Assembly: GCF_026191355.1 (NCBI RefSeq)
Contig: NZ_JAPHOQ010000018.1
Span: forward strand, 1-64,000
DNA length: 64,000 nucleotides
Source of the DNA: Legionella sheltonii
GTDB lineage: Bacteria > Pseudomonadota > Gammaproteobacteria > Legionellales > Legionellaceae
Direction: 5' to 3'
The notes beneath the pieces are model-generated. The model was not told the origin of the DNA and did not search any database. It saw only the letters and a program-made list of their open reading frames with translations. The translations under genes were made by a program, and so were the position numbers. Each line of letters begins with the position of its first letter. Positions within the stretch are counted from its first letter, which is position 1. Positions 48,228 to 56,752 of the stretch are shown here, one piece after another.

Positions 48228-48498
48228 AACTACACTCCATCTTTTGAAAGCATTCACCTCCCAAACGTAGTGTGTGACCTCCAATATTCGGCATGAATAA
48301 AATGCTCAAGTTAGGAGCGCCCTCCTCGTGAATTCTTCAAGAGAACGAGGGTCGTGAATGGTTTACTTTTGAAAACACTTTCCCAAAGTATAGTACATTT
48401 ATTTAACCAATAGATTTTAATTAAAACAATAAAGAACAAAAAAATTATGGCGGGCGATGTGTATTTCATTAATAAACAATACGCTACGGCTCAATAGA

Positions 48499-49929
48499 CT
48501 ATCCTTTAACACAAACAATAGGTACCAGTCGGGCAACTTTTTTGGTTAAACCAGACGCTTGTGCCGCATCAACAACGGAATCGACATTCTTATATGCCTC
48601 GGGCGCTTCTTCTGCTACACCGCGATAAGAGCTGCTGCGAATTAAAATTCCTTGTTGCGCCAATTGCTCAATGATCTCACTCCCACGCCATTTTTTGCTT
48701 GCCTGATGCCGGCTCATTGCCCGCCCTGCCCCATGGCATGCAGAACCAAGTGATTTGTTTTCCGAATTTTCTGTACCGACTAAGACATAAGACGCCGTTC
48801 CCATACTGCCACCAATAATTACAGGTTGTCCAACATGACGAAACGCCGTTGTTAATTGAGGATGGCCGGGTCCAAAAGCTCGTGTCGCCCCTTTGCGGTG
48901 AACAAATAAGCGCTTGGGTTTACCTTCGAGCTGATGGGTTTCCTCTTTACAGGTATTATGGGATACATCATAAATGAGTCTTATTTGAGTTCCTGGCATT
49001 TCATTCTGAAATACTTCACGCATAAAATGAGTAATAATTTCACGATTCGCCAGCGCACAATTAATTCCTGATCGCATAGCGCCTAAATACTGTTCCCCCA
49101 TGGAGGAACGAATGGGAGCACAAGCTAATTCCCGATCAACGAGTTGGATCCCATGCTGTTGTGCGTGTATTAACATAGAACTTAGAAAATCAGTTCCTAT
49201 TTGATGACCAAGGCCACGTGAGCCACAATGGATACTCACAACCACATCCCCTAGGGATAAACCGAATGCTGCAGCAGTCTGTTCGCAATATATTTTGCAT
49301 ACCTCCTGAACCTCCAAGTAGTGATTACCAGAACCCAAGGTACCCATTTCATTTTTTTGGCGTTTTTTTGCATGTTCTGAAACATGCTCAGGCAAGGCCC
49401 CCTCTACACGACCATATTCTTCAATTCGCTCTAAATCCTCTTTTTCTCCATAGCCCTGTTTTACTGCCCAAACAGCACCGCCATGCAACATATCGTCCAT
49501 TTGATTCATGGTCAGATTAATACGACTTTTACTCCCTACACCCGCTGGAATATGAGCAAATAGAGCATCTGCAAGTTGCTCTTTATAGGGTTCAAACTCC
49601 TCGCGCTTAAGCCCCGTAGATAAGAGCCTGACCCCACAAGAAATATCAAAACCCACACCCCCTGCTGAGACAACACCATCATTATCGGGATCAAATGCTG
49701 CAACTCCCCCAATGGGAAACCCATATCCCCAATGTGCATCAGGCATCGCATAGGAGCCGCGAACAATTCCAGGTAAAGTAGCTACATTCGTCACTTGTTC
49801 ATAGACTTTCATATCCATATTGAGAATTAACTCTTCTGAGGCAAAAATAATCCCCGGTACACGCATCTTCCCATGTTGGGGAATTCGCCATTCAAAATCA
49901 CTGATTTTTTCTAATAGGTTCAAGTCCAT
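48499..49929 (-). CDS. rtcB: RNA-splicing ligase RtcB
   Basis: RtcB joins 2',3'-cyclic phosphate or 3'-phosphate RNA ends to 5'-OH ends using GTP and Mn(II). The 476-aa length is right for the family. Motifs are MPDAHWGYGFPIGGVAAF, GGVGFDISCGVRLL (Mn-binding Asp and Cys), GSGNHYLEVQ, IHCGSRGLGHQ and the guanylated His in CHGAGRAMSR. The ATG at 49929, with AAAGGCGG before it, lies 22 bases after the archease stop. The longer start at 49968 would overlap that gene. It forms an operon with its activator archease. Confidence 0.95.
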   Translation of the reverse strand: MDLNLLEKISDFEWRIPQHGKMRVPGIIFASEELILNMDMKVYEQVTNVATLPGIVRGSYAMPDAHWGYGFPIGGVAAFDPDNDGVVSAGGVGFDISCGVRLLSTGLKREEFEPYKEQLADALFAHIPAGVGSKSRINLTMNQMDDMLHGGAVWAVKQGYGEKEDLERIEEYGRVEGALPEHVSEHAKKRQKNEMGTLGSGNHYLEVQEVCKIYCEQTAAAFGLSLGDVVVSIHCGSRGLGHQIGTDFLSSMLIHAQQHGIQLVDRELACAPIRSSMGEQYLGAMRSGINCALANREIITHFMREVFQNEMPGTQIRLIYDVSHNTCKEETHQLEGKPKRLFVHRKGATRAFGPGHPQLTTAFRHVGQPVIIGGSMGTASYVLVGTENSENKSLGSACHGAGRAMSRHQASKKWRGSEIIEQLAQQGILIRSSSYRGVAEEAPEAYKNVDSVVDAAQASGLTKKVARLVPIVCVKG

Positions 49930-49951
49930 GGATTTTCCGCCTTTAGCTGCC

Positions 49952-50374
49952 TTACACATCAACAACACATTGTGCCACCCAATTGTTATTGCTTGGGTAT
50001 ACTTTTAATTCAGTAAACGTAGCTCCTTTGACCTCCACTGCAGGTTGATGTCGGCTAATATCTACGTGTTCACCTGCAATTATAGCATTTAACTTCAGCC
50101 CCTTAATGGCGACATCAAACTCACGAAACAGCATGTTGTGGATTGCCATGTTATAAATAATGGCATTTAACCAATCGACAAATAAAATCTCCTGATTGGG
50201 GGCCTCACAGGTTATATGTATTTTCTTGTGGGGATGGACTGATTGCGAGCGAGTAATGACATTCGTCAAGGCAAGCGCCCCCATTGCAAAAGCTTCCGAC
50301 ACCGTTGCTCCATAACCTCTGACTCCGATATCTGACTCATGCGAAAAATGTTCCCACCTCTTTTTTGCACTCAT
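49952..50374 (-). CDS. Archease, RtcB cofactor
   Basis: The 140-aa protein starts with FSHESDIGVRGYGATVSEAFAMGA, the archease signature with its conserved acidic residues. It ends with LKVYPSNNNWVAQCVVDV, carrying the terminal Asp expected for calcium binding. Archease speeds RtcB guanylation and multiple turnover. It is directly upstream of rtcB on the same strand, so the two form an RNA-repair operon. No RtcR-type sigma-54 activator or rtcA is present in the window. Confidence 0.9.
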   Translation of the reverse strand: MSAKKRWEHFSHESDIGVRGYGATVSEAFAMGALALTNVITRSQSVHPHKKIHITCEAPNQEILFVDWLNAIIYNMAIHNMLFREFDVAIKGLKLNAIIAGEHVDISRHQPAVEVKGATFTELKVYPSNNNWVAQCVVDV

Positions 50375-50450
50375 GGGGCATAACCTGGATTCGATAAAAA
50401 TTTAGAAAATACTTTATCTCACATAAACTTGATTTTGCAAAACCATCTGC

Positions 50451-51350
50451 TTACCGCTTTGCATAAACAGTAATTGAGAAAATCACCATGCCCATGCCTA
50501 TTGCTTGTCCTAGAGTCAGTCGCTCACCCAAGAGTACCCAGGCAATGAGCACCGTAGCCAATGGCATCACTGCTGTTGATAATGAAGCCATTACCCCATC
50601 CACTTTCTGACAACCAAAATTCCAAAAAACATAAAAAAGACCCGAGCTTAAACCTAAAATAATCAAAATCATCCAATCTAAAAATTGGATGGTTATCCCA
50701 CCCCAGGAATTAAAGCCCAAACAAATCAATAACAAAACAGCGTTAACTGCATTGAGTAAAGAGGAAATTAGAAATACGGGAAGCGAATTCGTATGCATCT
50801 TACTTAAAATATAGTAAGTCGCTTCAGGTAAAAGAGAAATTAAAACAAGCGCATCCCCCTTAAAAGAATGGCTCACGGGCAAACCCACGAGCTTATCGCA
50901 CGCAATCACGATTAATCCAAGGGTTGCAAAACCCACACAAATAGCCTTCTTACCGGAAATCTTTTCACCAAGAATGCTCCAGGACATAATGGCAATGATC
51001 GCAGGTAAAGCACTGGTAATAATACCCGCCACATTCGCATCAGTGTAATTTAATCCCCATAATATTAAGAAATTGAACAATACCCCCGCAGAAACCGCCT
51101 GAGCCCCAATAAAAAACCAATCGCGTTGTTTTAATTGCGAAAAATAATAACTCAACGACTTATTTTTAGCTGAAGTTAACCAGTGCAAGGGTAATAAAAT
51201 AATAGCGGCCAACGTAAAGCGCAGAGCCAAAATAAATAGAACCGGAATTGAAGAAAGCAAATACTTGGAAAAAACAATGTTCACACCGACCATAATTTGA
51301 GCCAAGATAAGGAAGACCATCCCCTGTAAATAAATATGAGTTTTTTGCAT
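50451..51350 (-). CDS. EamA-family (DMT) transporter
   Basis: The 299-aa inner-membrane protein has ten predicted helices arranged as two EamA repeats. The second begins near GDALVLISLLPEATYYILSK, and the closing VMPLATVLIAWVLLGERLTLGQAIG is typical. Members export amino acids, metabolites or drugs; the substrate is unknown. AGAAGG precedes the ATG. An AraC-type regulator lies upstream on the same strand, a common regulator-transporter pairing. A 79-bp MITE-like element sits between the two. Confidence 0.88.
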   Translation of the reverse strand: MQKTHIYLQGMVFLILAQIMVGVNIVFSKYLLSSIPVLFILALRFTLAAIILLPLHWLTSAKNKSLSYYFSQLKQRDWFFIGAQAVSAGVLFNFLILWGLNYTDANVAGIITSALPAIIAIMSWSILGEKISGKKAICVGFATLGLIVIACDKLVGLPVSHSFKGDALVLISLLPEATYYILSKMHTNSLPVFLISSLLNAVNAVLLLICLGFNSWGGITIQFLDWMILIILGLSSGLFYVFWNFGCQKVDGVMASLSTAVMPLATVLIAWVLLGERLTLGQAIGMGMVIFSITVYAKR

Positions 51351-51376
51351 ATTAATACCTTCTCTAAATCGAAAGA

Positions 51377-51455
51377 CTTTGTTGAAAAACGGAGGTCATT
51401 CCCGTGAATGAGGTAGTTTGGTCATTGTATTTTTTCAAACTGTTTTTCAACAAAG
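51377..51455. mobile_element. MITE-like element with perfect 14-bp terminal inverted repeats
   Basis: CTTTGTTGAAAAAC (51377-51390) and GTTTTTCAACAAAG (51442-51455) are perfectly inverted at the ends of a 79-bp unit with no coding capacity. The ends look like insertion-sequence terminal repeats. No clear target duplication is visible in the flanks. It lies in the promoter region of the EamA transporter. Confidence 0.55.
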
Positions 51456-51500
51456 CCAAATTGCAACGTGAAAACAATCTGCAGTTTATCAATTTTGCGA

Positions 51501-52262
51501 TCAGTACGAGTTATCCATTTCGCGCATTTTCTTTGCTGATAACGCTTTTGTTCTCCATTGAGAAGGCGATTCCCCAAATACTTTACTGAATCGTCGACTA
51601 AATGCGGGTAAATTTTCATAACCCACAGCAAAAGCTATGGCTTCAATGGAAAGATGCTGGGCAGAAAGCCATTGTTTGGCCTGATTTAATTTTTTAAATC
51701 GCCAATACTCTGCAATACTACAACCTAGAGATTGCTTGAACCGACGCTGTAATTGACTAACACTTAGATGACAATGCTGCGCCACTTTGCTTAGATTTAC
51801 AGTATCAGCGAAATGAAAATCAATCCAATTTTTTGCCTTAATCACCGTTCGGTCCAACTCTGGTGAGAACGATTTTGTAGCAAAATGCACGAGTAATTGA
51901 TTAATTAAAGAATCAGTCAAAAAATCTCCCTCATTCGCCGCTAAATAATAGTGTGTAAATTGTATGAGTTTTTTAATGCTCGTCGTCAAATTAAAGGCAT
52001 GAGAGTTGTGTTCCTTATAGAGATTATTTTGGTTTGCTACATCAACCACTAAAAAAAGATTCTCCTGACTTCCCGAAAAACAATGCCGTTCACTGGGGGC
52101 AATAAAAACACCAACCTGATGATTCACAACTCCAGAATAATGACCTGCTTCCAACTCCATGGAGCCAGCAAGAGGTAAAACCAATTGCGCAAAATCATGA
52201 GAATGGCTGCAGCTTTCTGTATGGTAGGAGCGAAGATCAACATGATGGGTAATCAATTGCAC
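51501..52262 (-). CDS. AraC-family transcriptional regulator
   Basis: The 253-aa protein has an N-terminal cupin-like sensor (SHSHDFAQLVLPLAGSMEL) and a C-terminal pair of helix-turn-helix motifs, VNLSKVAQHCHLSVSQLQRRFK and IEAIAFAVGYENLPAFSRRFSKVFGESPSQWR, the AraC signature. The start is GTG. The sensor type is common in regulators of efflux genes. The neighbouring EamA transporter is the likely target. The ligand is unknown. Confidence 0.9.
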   Translation of the reverse strand: MQLITHHVDLRSYHTESCSHSHDFAQLVLPLAGSMELEAGHYSGVVNHQVGVFIAPSERHCFSGSQENLFLVVDVANQNNLYKEHNSHAFNLTTSIKKLIQFTHYYLAANEGDFLTDSLINQLLVHFATKSFSPELDRTVIKAKNWIDFHFADTVNLSKVAQHCHLSVSQLQRRFKQSLGCSIAEYWRFKKLNQAKQWLSAQHLSIEAIAFAVGYENLPAFSRRFSKVFGESPSQWRTKALSAKKMREMDNSY

Positions 52263-52539
52263 GACTCACTAAAAAAACATTTAAAATAGGGCTAATTATA
52301 CCATAGGAATTTAAGGTCGGGTTTGGGCATTTTTTGTTTTTGACTTACATTGTAGCAATGAGGTGTTGGCATTCACGTACAGACAGGAATGACTAAATCA
52401 AAAAAAAATCCTCTAAAATCTCTATTCGTAAACCTCTTTACACGTGAATAAAATCATTACATAATGCCCAATTATTTATTCATCAAATGGTTTCATTCCA
52501 ACCCTAATTATTCTTCTTAATTCTAGTTTGGAGTCCGCA

Positions 52540-53058
52540 ATGCAAAGTAAACATGAGCCAACAACAAATCAAGCGGCATTATCTTTAGATGTCCTTTTTG
52601 AAGAAAATACCAGGGAAGCTGTAGATTTACCTCAAATCCAATCTACAGCAGCTTCAGCCATGAAGATACTTATGTTAGGTAATCAACAAGGCTATATTAA
52701 TGAAATCAACCAACTGGCAAATGCCTGTGCGCAGATACTGGAACAGGGCTCTACTGTGGATTTGGTGGTACAAGCGATTCAATCCGGTATGACTGCCTCG
52801 CATCAACAGGCACTGGACAAAATAACCAGTGAAATTGGTTTAGGACAATTTCAATTGAATCATTCCAATCGCCTTACTGTCGCCGGACAGAATCTGGAAA
52901 AACGCGTTCGCTGCATGAGACGCTATAAAGAAACTCCTCTTGCAGAACTTATTGAGGCTGTTACGACAGATACCTTAGTTCAAGCAAGTGCACGATTTGG
53001 CGCCAACCTAGGTGATTTTGATTTTTTAAATTGTAAGCCAGGGTCTGCTAAACTATAA
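52540..53058 (+). CDS. Hypothetical protein
   Basis: No family recognised. The ATG at 52540 has TTTGGAG six bases upstream and gives 172 aa. The protein appears helical and soluble, with Gln/Ala-rich segments (AASAMKILMLGNQQGYINEINQLANACAQIL), and resembles small Legionella effectors or regulatory proteins only in style. It is followed by a dispersed repeat at 53088-53116 and converges on a GNAT gene. Confidence 0.65.
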   Translation: MQSKHEPTTNQAALSLDVLFEENTREAVDLPQIQSTAASAMKILMLGNQQGYINEINQLANACAQILEQGSTVDLVVQAIQSGMTASHQQALDKITSEIGLGQFQLNHSNRLTVAGQNLEKRVRCMRRYKETPLAELIEAVTTDTLVQASARFGANLGDFDFLNCKPGSAKL

Positions 53059-53087
53059 ACTTTGTGAAGTAGAAACTTTAGTAATGC

Positions 53088-53116
53088 TGATGTAGGTTGA
53101 GTCTTGGCCCAACCTA
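53088..53116. repeat. Interspersed hairpin repeat, TTGGGCC/AACCTAC family
   Basis: GATGTAGGTTGAGTCTTGGC followed by CCAACCT forms a small hairpin between convergent 3' ends. In reverse complement it matches the unit at 18869-18895. Confidence 0.6.
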
Positions 53117-53127
53117 AAGAATCATCT

Positions 53128-53631
53128 CTATAATTTAATTGTTAATACATCCGTAGGATGAGAGAACAATTGATTTTCCGCTATAATTTGTGCCCCAGAA
53201 TTTTGATAAAATCGATTTAATGAAGGTTTTAATGTATCCAGCATGACGAACTCAGCTTCTTTGGATTTTGCTATTTCCTTGGCTTTTTCGATAATTTGCT
53301 TGCCAAAATTTAATCCACGATAGGGTTTATCTACATAAACATACATTAATTCACTTACGGTGGGTGCTTTGAACTTGTTTTCATTAAACTCAGGGGCCAT
53401 TTCTTTGGGAAATAAAGCAAATAAAGCTACAGGCTGACCATTAGATGTTCCCACATAGACATGCTCCTTCAAAGAGCCAAGAAGTTGCTCACGGTATTCA
53501 ACCCCTTTGTTACGAATATAGCCCCACTCGTTTTCTGCCCAAGCGGCAACCAATGGTAAATACTCCATACACTCAGATAATTGAGCAAAATCCAATTTAT
53601 GTTTAAATAATGCAGTGCTAAAAAGTAACAT
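53128..53631 (-). CDS. GNAT-family N-acetyltransferase
   Basis: The 167-aa protein covers a complete GNAT domain. It shows the strand ELMYVYVDKPYRGLNFGKQIIEKA with the acetyl-CoA loop YRGLNFG, and a closing LNRFYQNSGAQII. The substrate is unknown. GAGGA eight bases before the ATG supports the start. It is a single gene converging on the hypothetical protein at 52540. Confidence 0.88.
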   Translation of the reverse strand: MLLFSTALFKHKLDFAQLSECMEYLPLVAAWAENEWGYIRNKGVEYREQLLGSLKEHVYVGTSNGQPVALFALFPKEMAPEFNENKFKAPTVSELMYVYVDKPYRGLNFGKQIIEKAKEIAKSKEAEFVMLDTLKPSLNRFYQNSGAQIIAENQLFSHPTDVLTIKL

Positions 53632-53830
53632 GTTACATCCTCATTGCAAGTAAACTCATGCTGGTCATTGAGTTGAACCGAATCCAAACTGGTTAAGTAG
53701 GGTACTCATTTTTTTTAAAATTTGAAGTTTTTTCATAGGACAACACGCTGATTGAAACGATAAATCACTTTATATTAAGGTCCAAAATCTTATAAAATGG
53801 GGCTCAATCAAAAAGGGAGGCCATTTCATA

Positions 53831-53980
53831 ATGTCCCTATGGAAAAAATTTAAAGCATTTTATAATGCCTCAGCTGAAAATCGAATAGGATTTTATAATT
53901 TCCTTGCCTTTCTCATTATTCCTATTCTAGGGATGACGATTTTGTATGTATTGGTGCGTATTTTTTGGATAAAAGCTTAG
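53831..53980 (+). CDS. Small single-pass membrane protein (49 aa)
   Basis: The frame starts with ATG ten bases after GGGAGG and encodes a basic amphipathic start (MSLWKKFKAFYNAS) followed by one strong membrane helix (NFLAFLIIPILGMTILYVLVRIFW). A TATAAAAT at about 53791-53798 could be its -10 box. Ribosome site, promoter-like box and a coherent transmembrane segment make it a believable small protein. Function is unknown. It lies upstream of the stress gene hsp20 but on the opposite strand. Confidence 0.6.
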   Translation: MSLWKKFKAFYNASAENRIGFYNFLAFLIIPILGMTILYVLVRIFWIKA

Positions 53981-54100
53981 GTTGGAAGGTGTGGTTAACA
54001 CCCTCACCCTGACTTCTCCCAACCTTACACGCGGTGGAGAGCGAGTTACTCCATGCTCAAATAATGTCCCCTGGTGATCATGATGAGCCAATTTTTAGAG

Positions 54101-54628
54101 CTACTTGGCTTGTTCCACTTTGATCTCTCGAGTTCCAGTTTTAGATTCCGTTTTTTTAGGTAAATCAACCCAAAGCATTCCTTTTTTAAACGTCGCTTTC
54201 GCCTTAGTCAAATCAACGCTAGTGGGCAAAGAAATGGATCGTTCATATTTCCCAAAGCTGATTTCTCGGGAAATATATCGTTTACCTTCATTTTTTTTCG
54301 AACTGGACTTTTCACCACTAATAGTGAGTACATTATCCAATATGGAAACCTTAATGTCTTTTTCGTCCAAACCTGGCATTTCTAACTGAACACAGAAATG
54401 ATCTTTATCTTCAACAACATCCATTGAGGGAGCAAGAGCTAGTTTTTCAAATTGTCCCCAATTAAATTTGGTTGGTGAAAAGAAATCATTAAAGTCACTA
54501 AATAATCGATCCACTTCATTTTGCAGACTTAAAAATGGATTTTGTGAACGATTAATTTGAATGGAAGCCCCCTTGCTTGTCGATCCTTTGCTGGGAGTTC
54601 CTTTCTTAAATTGCGTTACTTTGCTCAT
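54101..54628 (-). CDS. Small heat-shock protein Hsp20
   Basis: The 175-aa chaperone holds unfolding proteins in a refoldable state as large oligomers. The alpha-crystallin domain runs from about residue 65 to 160: APSMDVVEDKDHFCVQLEMPGLDEKDIKVSI, the GEK turn and the hallmark KGMLWVDLPKK near the C-terminus (A-x-x-x-G-v-L type). The N-terminal arm is basic and Ser/Thr-rich. The GGAGGT site is perfect. On the minus strand TTGACA near 54685 could be a -35 box, but the -10 is poor. No heat-shock sigma site was convincing. Confidence 0.92.
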   Translation of the reverse strand: MSKVTQFKKGTPSKGSTSKGASIQINRSQNPFLSLQNEVDRLFSDFNDFFSPTKFNWGQFEKLALAPSMDVVEDKDHFCVQLEMPGLDEKDIKVSILDNVLTISGEKSSSKKNEGKRYISREISFGKYERSISLPTSVDLTKAKATFKKGMLWVDLPKKTESKTGTREIKVEQAK

Positions 54629-54812
54629 GATATACCTCCATATGATCTATGGCATCTAATAAAATTTTGGTACATAAACCAGTTTTGTCAAATGAAGGCT
54701 GGATTGGTTCATTCTTGAATTGGTCACCTCCAGAAAATCAAAAATCAATCAAATTGCGCCATTTAATACAGCCCTAATGAGCTATGATCTTGCACAATCC
54801 AAACACTTTAAC

Positions 54813-55346
54813 TTAATGGACAATTACATTCTGCATCACGTGTCTCACCGGGTGTCGGTATTGCATCCAGAGTAATAAAAAGGCAATAACGGGCATGAAG
54901 ATATCCGTCCAAAATACGCTACCTGCGTTGCCAGGTTCAAAATTATGAGCAACAATCATTTGATAAAGATGCACGCCGGCAGCCCCCCATAAGAACAGGG
55001 CAGGAACAATAATCGTTGCGGCACGAAAAGCAATTGAACCTCTAAAGCTGATTATTCCATTCATGGCAATTCCCAGGCTGGCAAAGCCGACTTCCATTTG
55101 AAATGGACTTTGTGGCCAACCAATAAACTGCGCGGTAAAATCACCCAAGAAGACATGCATTATAAAGTTAAATAAATAGGCTAATCCAATATTAAACAAT
55201 AAATACCAAGAAAAAATGATTTCAATAACCTTCGCTTTTTTCTTCGGTCTGGAGCAGAATAACCATTCTAGAAGAGAACATATCAAACCAAGTATCAAAA
55301 AAGTCAATGTGACATTGCGCATTGCCAAAATAATCAAATTAACCAT
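54813..55346 (-). CDS. Integral membrane protein, DUF6790-like
   Basis: The protein has five to six predicted membrane helices, with the motif FNFIMHVFLGDFTAQFIGWPQSPFQMEVGFASLGI in the middle, typical of DUF6790 proteins. Function is unknown. The ATG at 55346 (177 aa) has GGGCGG upstream and matches the usual family length. An in-frame start at 55469 would add 41 residues and is less likely. It lies upstream of hsp20 on the same strand and could be co-transcribed with it across about 180 bases. Confidence 0.72.
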   Translation of the reverse strand: MVNLIILAMRNVTLTFLILGLICSLLEWLFCSRPKKKAKVIEIIFSWYLLFNIGLAYLFNFIMHVFLGDFTAQFIGWPQSPFQMEVGFASLGIAMNGIISFRGSIAFRAATIIVPALFLWGAAGVHLYQMIVAHNFEPGNAGSVFWTDIFMPVIAFLLLWMQYRHPVRHVMQNVIVH

Positions 55347-55763
55347 AACACCGCCCGTTGATAATAGACTGTATTTAAATAATAAATTACCCTGAAAAGG
55401 GTAGTAAATACAATTTATAAAGCACTGCATCCATAGTTTAATGGGATTGAATACTTCATTTTTGAGCAAATTTGTTTTCAGGGTGAATAAAGATGACTAT
55501 TACGTGGGTTAAATGAAATATAAAAGATTTATAACCACTTCATTTCTTCCTTTAACCCAATACTAAGGTTAACCAGAATAAACTATAGAGTCCATCTGAA
55601 TTAACATGAACTATCTTTCATATAAAAGAAAACAATACAGTACAGATTAATTTTTTCGCATACCATAAAGCAAATGAATTTCTGTATTGAAATGCAGCTC
55701 AAAATGAGAAGTCTTAAGTTGTATCACTTAGACAGCGTATTGAGACGTAATTGATGGAAAATA
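55347..55763. other. Intergenic region before the FixJ-type regulator
   Basis: About 417 AT-rich bases between divergent genes. An imperfect hairpin (GGGTTAAATGAA...TTCATTT...TTAACCC) lies at 55506-55557. No clear promoter or operator is visible. Confidence 0.35.
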
Positions 55764-55880
55764 ATGATAACTAATTCTCAAACGTGCAAAATATCAAAAC
55801 AAATCCATGAGATAAATCAGCTTTTAACAGCAATGAAAACCTATTTAGGTGGTTGCGAACTTATACATCAGGAACGGTAA
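55764..55880 (+). CDS. Possible 38-aa leader peptide coupled to the response regulator
   Basis: The frame MITNSQTCKISKQIHE... ends in TAA at 55878-55880, which overlaps the ATG of the response regulator (TAATG). The ribosome site of the regulator lies inside this frame. A weak GGA site sits nine bases before its own ATG. The one-base stop-start overlap suggests translational coupling or a small upstream peptide. Length is short and no homology is known, so it remains tentative. Confidence 0.35.
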   Translation: MITNSQTCKISKQIHEINQLLTAMKTYLGGCELIHQER

Positions 55881-56509
55881 TGGATAAGCCTTATACAAAT
55901 ACCACCGTTTTTATCGTCGATGATGACCCAGAGATTTGCAAATCATTTCGTTGGTTATTTGAATCAATAAATCTTAAAGTTCAAACTTATGAAACTGCCA
56001 AAGATTTCCTCGATAATTATAATAATCAAAGCGGATGCTTGATCATCGATGTACGTATGCCTGTGATGAGCGGTTTAGAATTACTAGATCACTTGAATGA
56101 GTCAAAAAACCAATTGCCCATAATCATTATTACGGGTTATGGTGATATTTCAATGGCCATACGCGCTATGAAAGCAGGAGCTGAAGATTTCATTCTTAAA
56201 CCAGTCAATCACCAGAATTTATTGGAAATATCACAAAGATGCCTTAAAAAAGTTAAAAGTAATATAACGCTGTCTCAAACTGCTTTTCAGGAGCGAATGA
56301 ATAGCTTAACCAAACGTGAAAAACAGGTCATGAATTTGGTTGTTGAAGGCAATCTTAATAAACAGATTGCCTACGAACTTAATATATCGATATCCACTGT
56401 TGAAGTTCATCGTGCTAATGTCATGAGAAAAATGCAGGTAAAATCGTTAGCTGAGCTGATAAAAATTAATCTGATTTATAACCAGATTATTGAATCCACT
56501 AATGCCTGA
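55880..56509 (+). CDS. FixJ/NarL-type response regulator, orphan
   Basis: The 209-aa protein has a receiver domain with the acidic pair VDDDPE, the phospho-acceptor Asp in LIIDVRMPVMSG, Thr in IIITGYGD and Lys in FILKPVN, followed by a LuxR-type helix-turn-helix (LTKREKQVMNLVVEGNLNKQIAYELNISISTVEVHRANVMRKM). This is the FixJ subclass. No histidine kinase is beside it. FixJ proteins often control responses to low oxygen or NO, and nearby genes include norB and hsp20, but no target site was identified. The ATG at 55880 follows AGGAACGGTA; a TTG at 55853 is less likely. Confidence 0.88.
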   Translation: MDKPYTNTTVFIVDDDPEICKSFRWLFESINLKVQTYETAKDFLDNYNNQSGCLIIDVRMPVMSGLELLDHLNESKNQLPIIIITGYGDISMAIRAMKAGAEDFILKPVNHQNLLEISQRCLKKVKSNITLSQTAFQERMNSLTKREKQVMNLVVEGNLNKQIAYELNISISTVEVHRANVMRKMQVKSLAELIKINLIYNQIIESTNA

Positions 56510-56752
56510 ATGAACCCCATGCAACTTTTTTGCCTCAACCTTTTGATCTGGATGAATTATTCCATCTTTTGAAAAAAATAGGATGATACAAATGAAACAG
56601 CGGTCCGTTTTTCATCCTTTTCATATTAAGGCCGCGGGAATGAACTATTGGTGCTTGGTATATTTTTACTTTACCAAAGCAGTAGAATTAATCGAGCTGT
56701 TCGTTTAATCTACACCCACTCATTAGAAGTCGATTAACATAGGTTTTCAAAT

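Noticed and set aside
56592-56708. 38-codon frame MKQRSVFHPFH... with AGGA eight bases upstream
   Set aside because: Ribosome site is acceptable, but there is no coupling, no clear membrane helix or motif and no promoter; not enough to call a gene.
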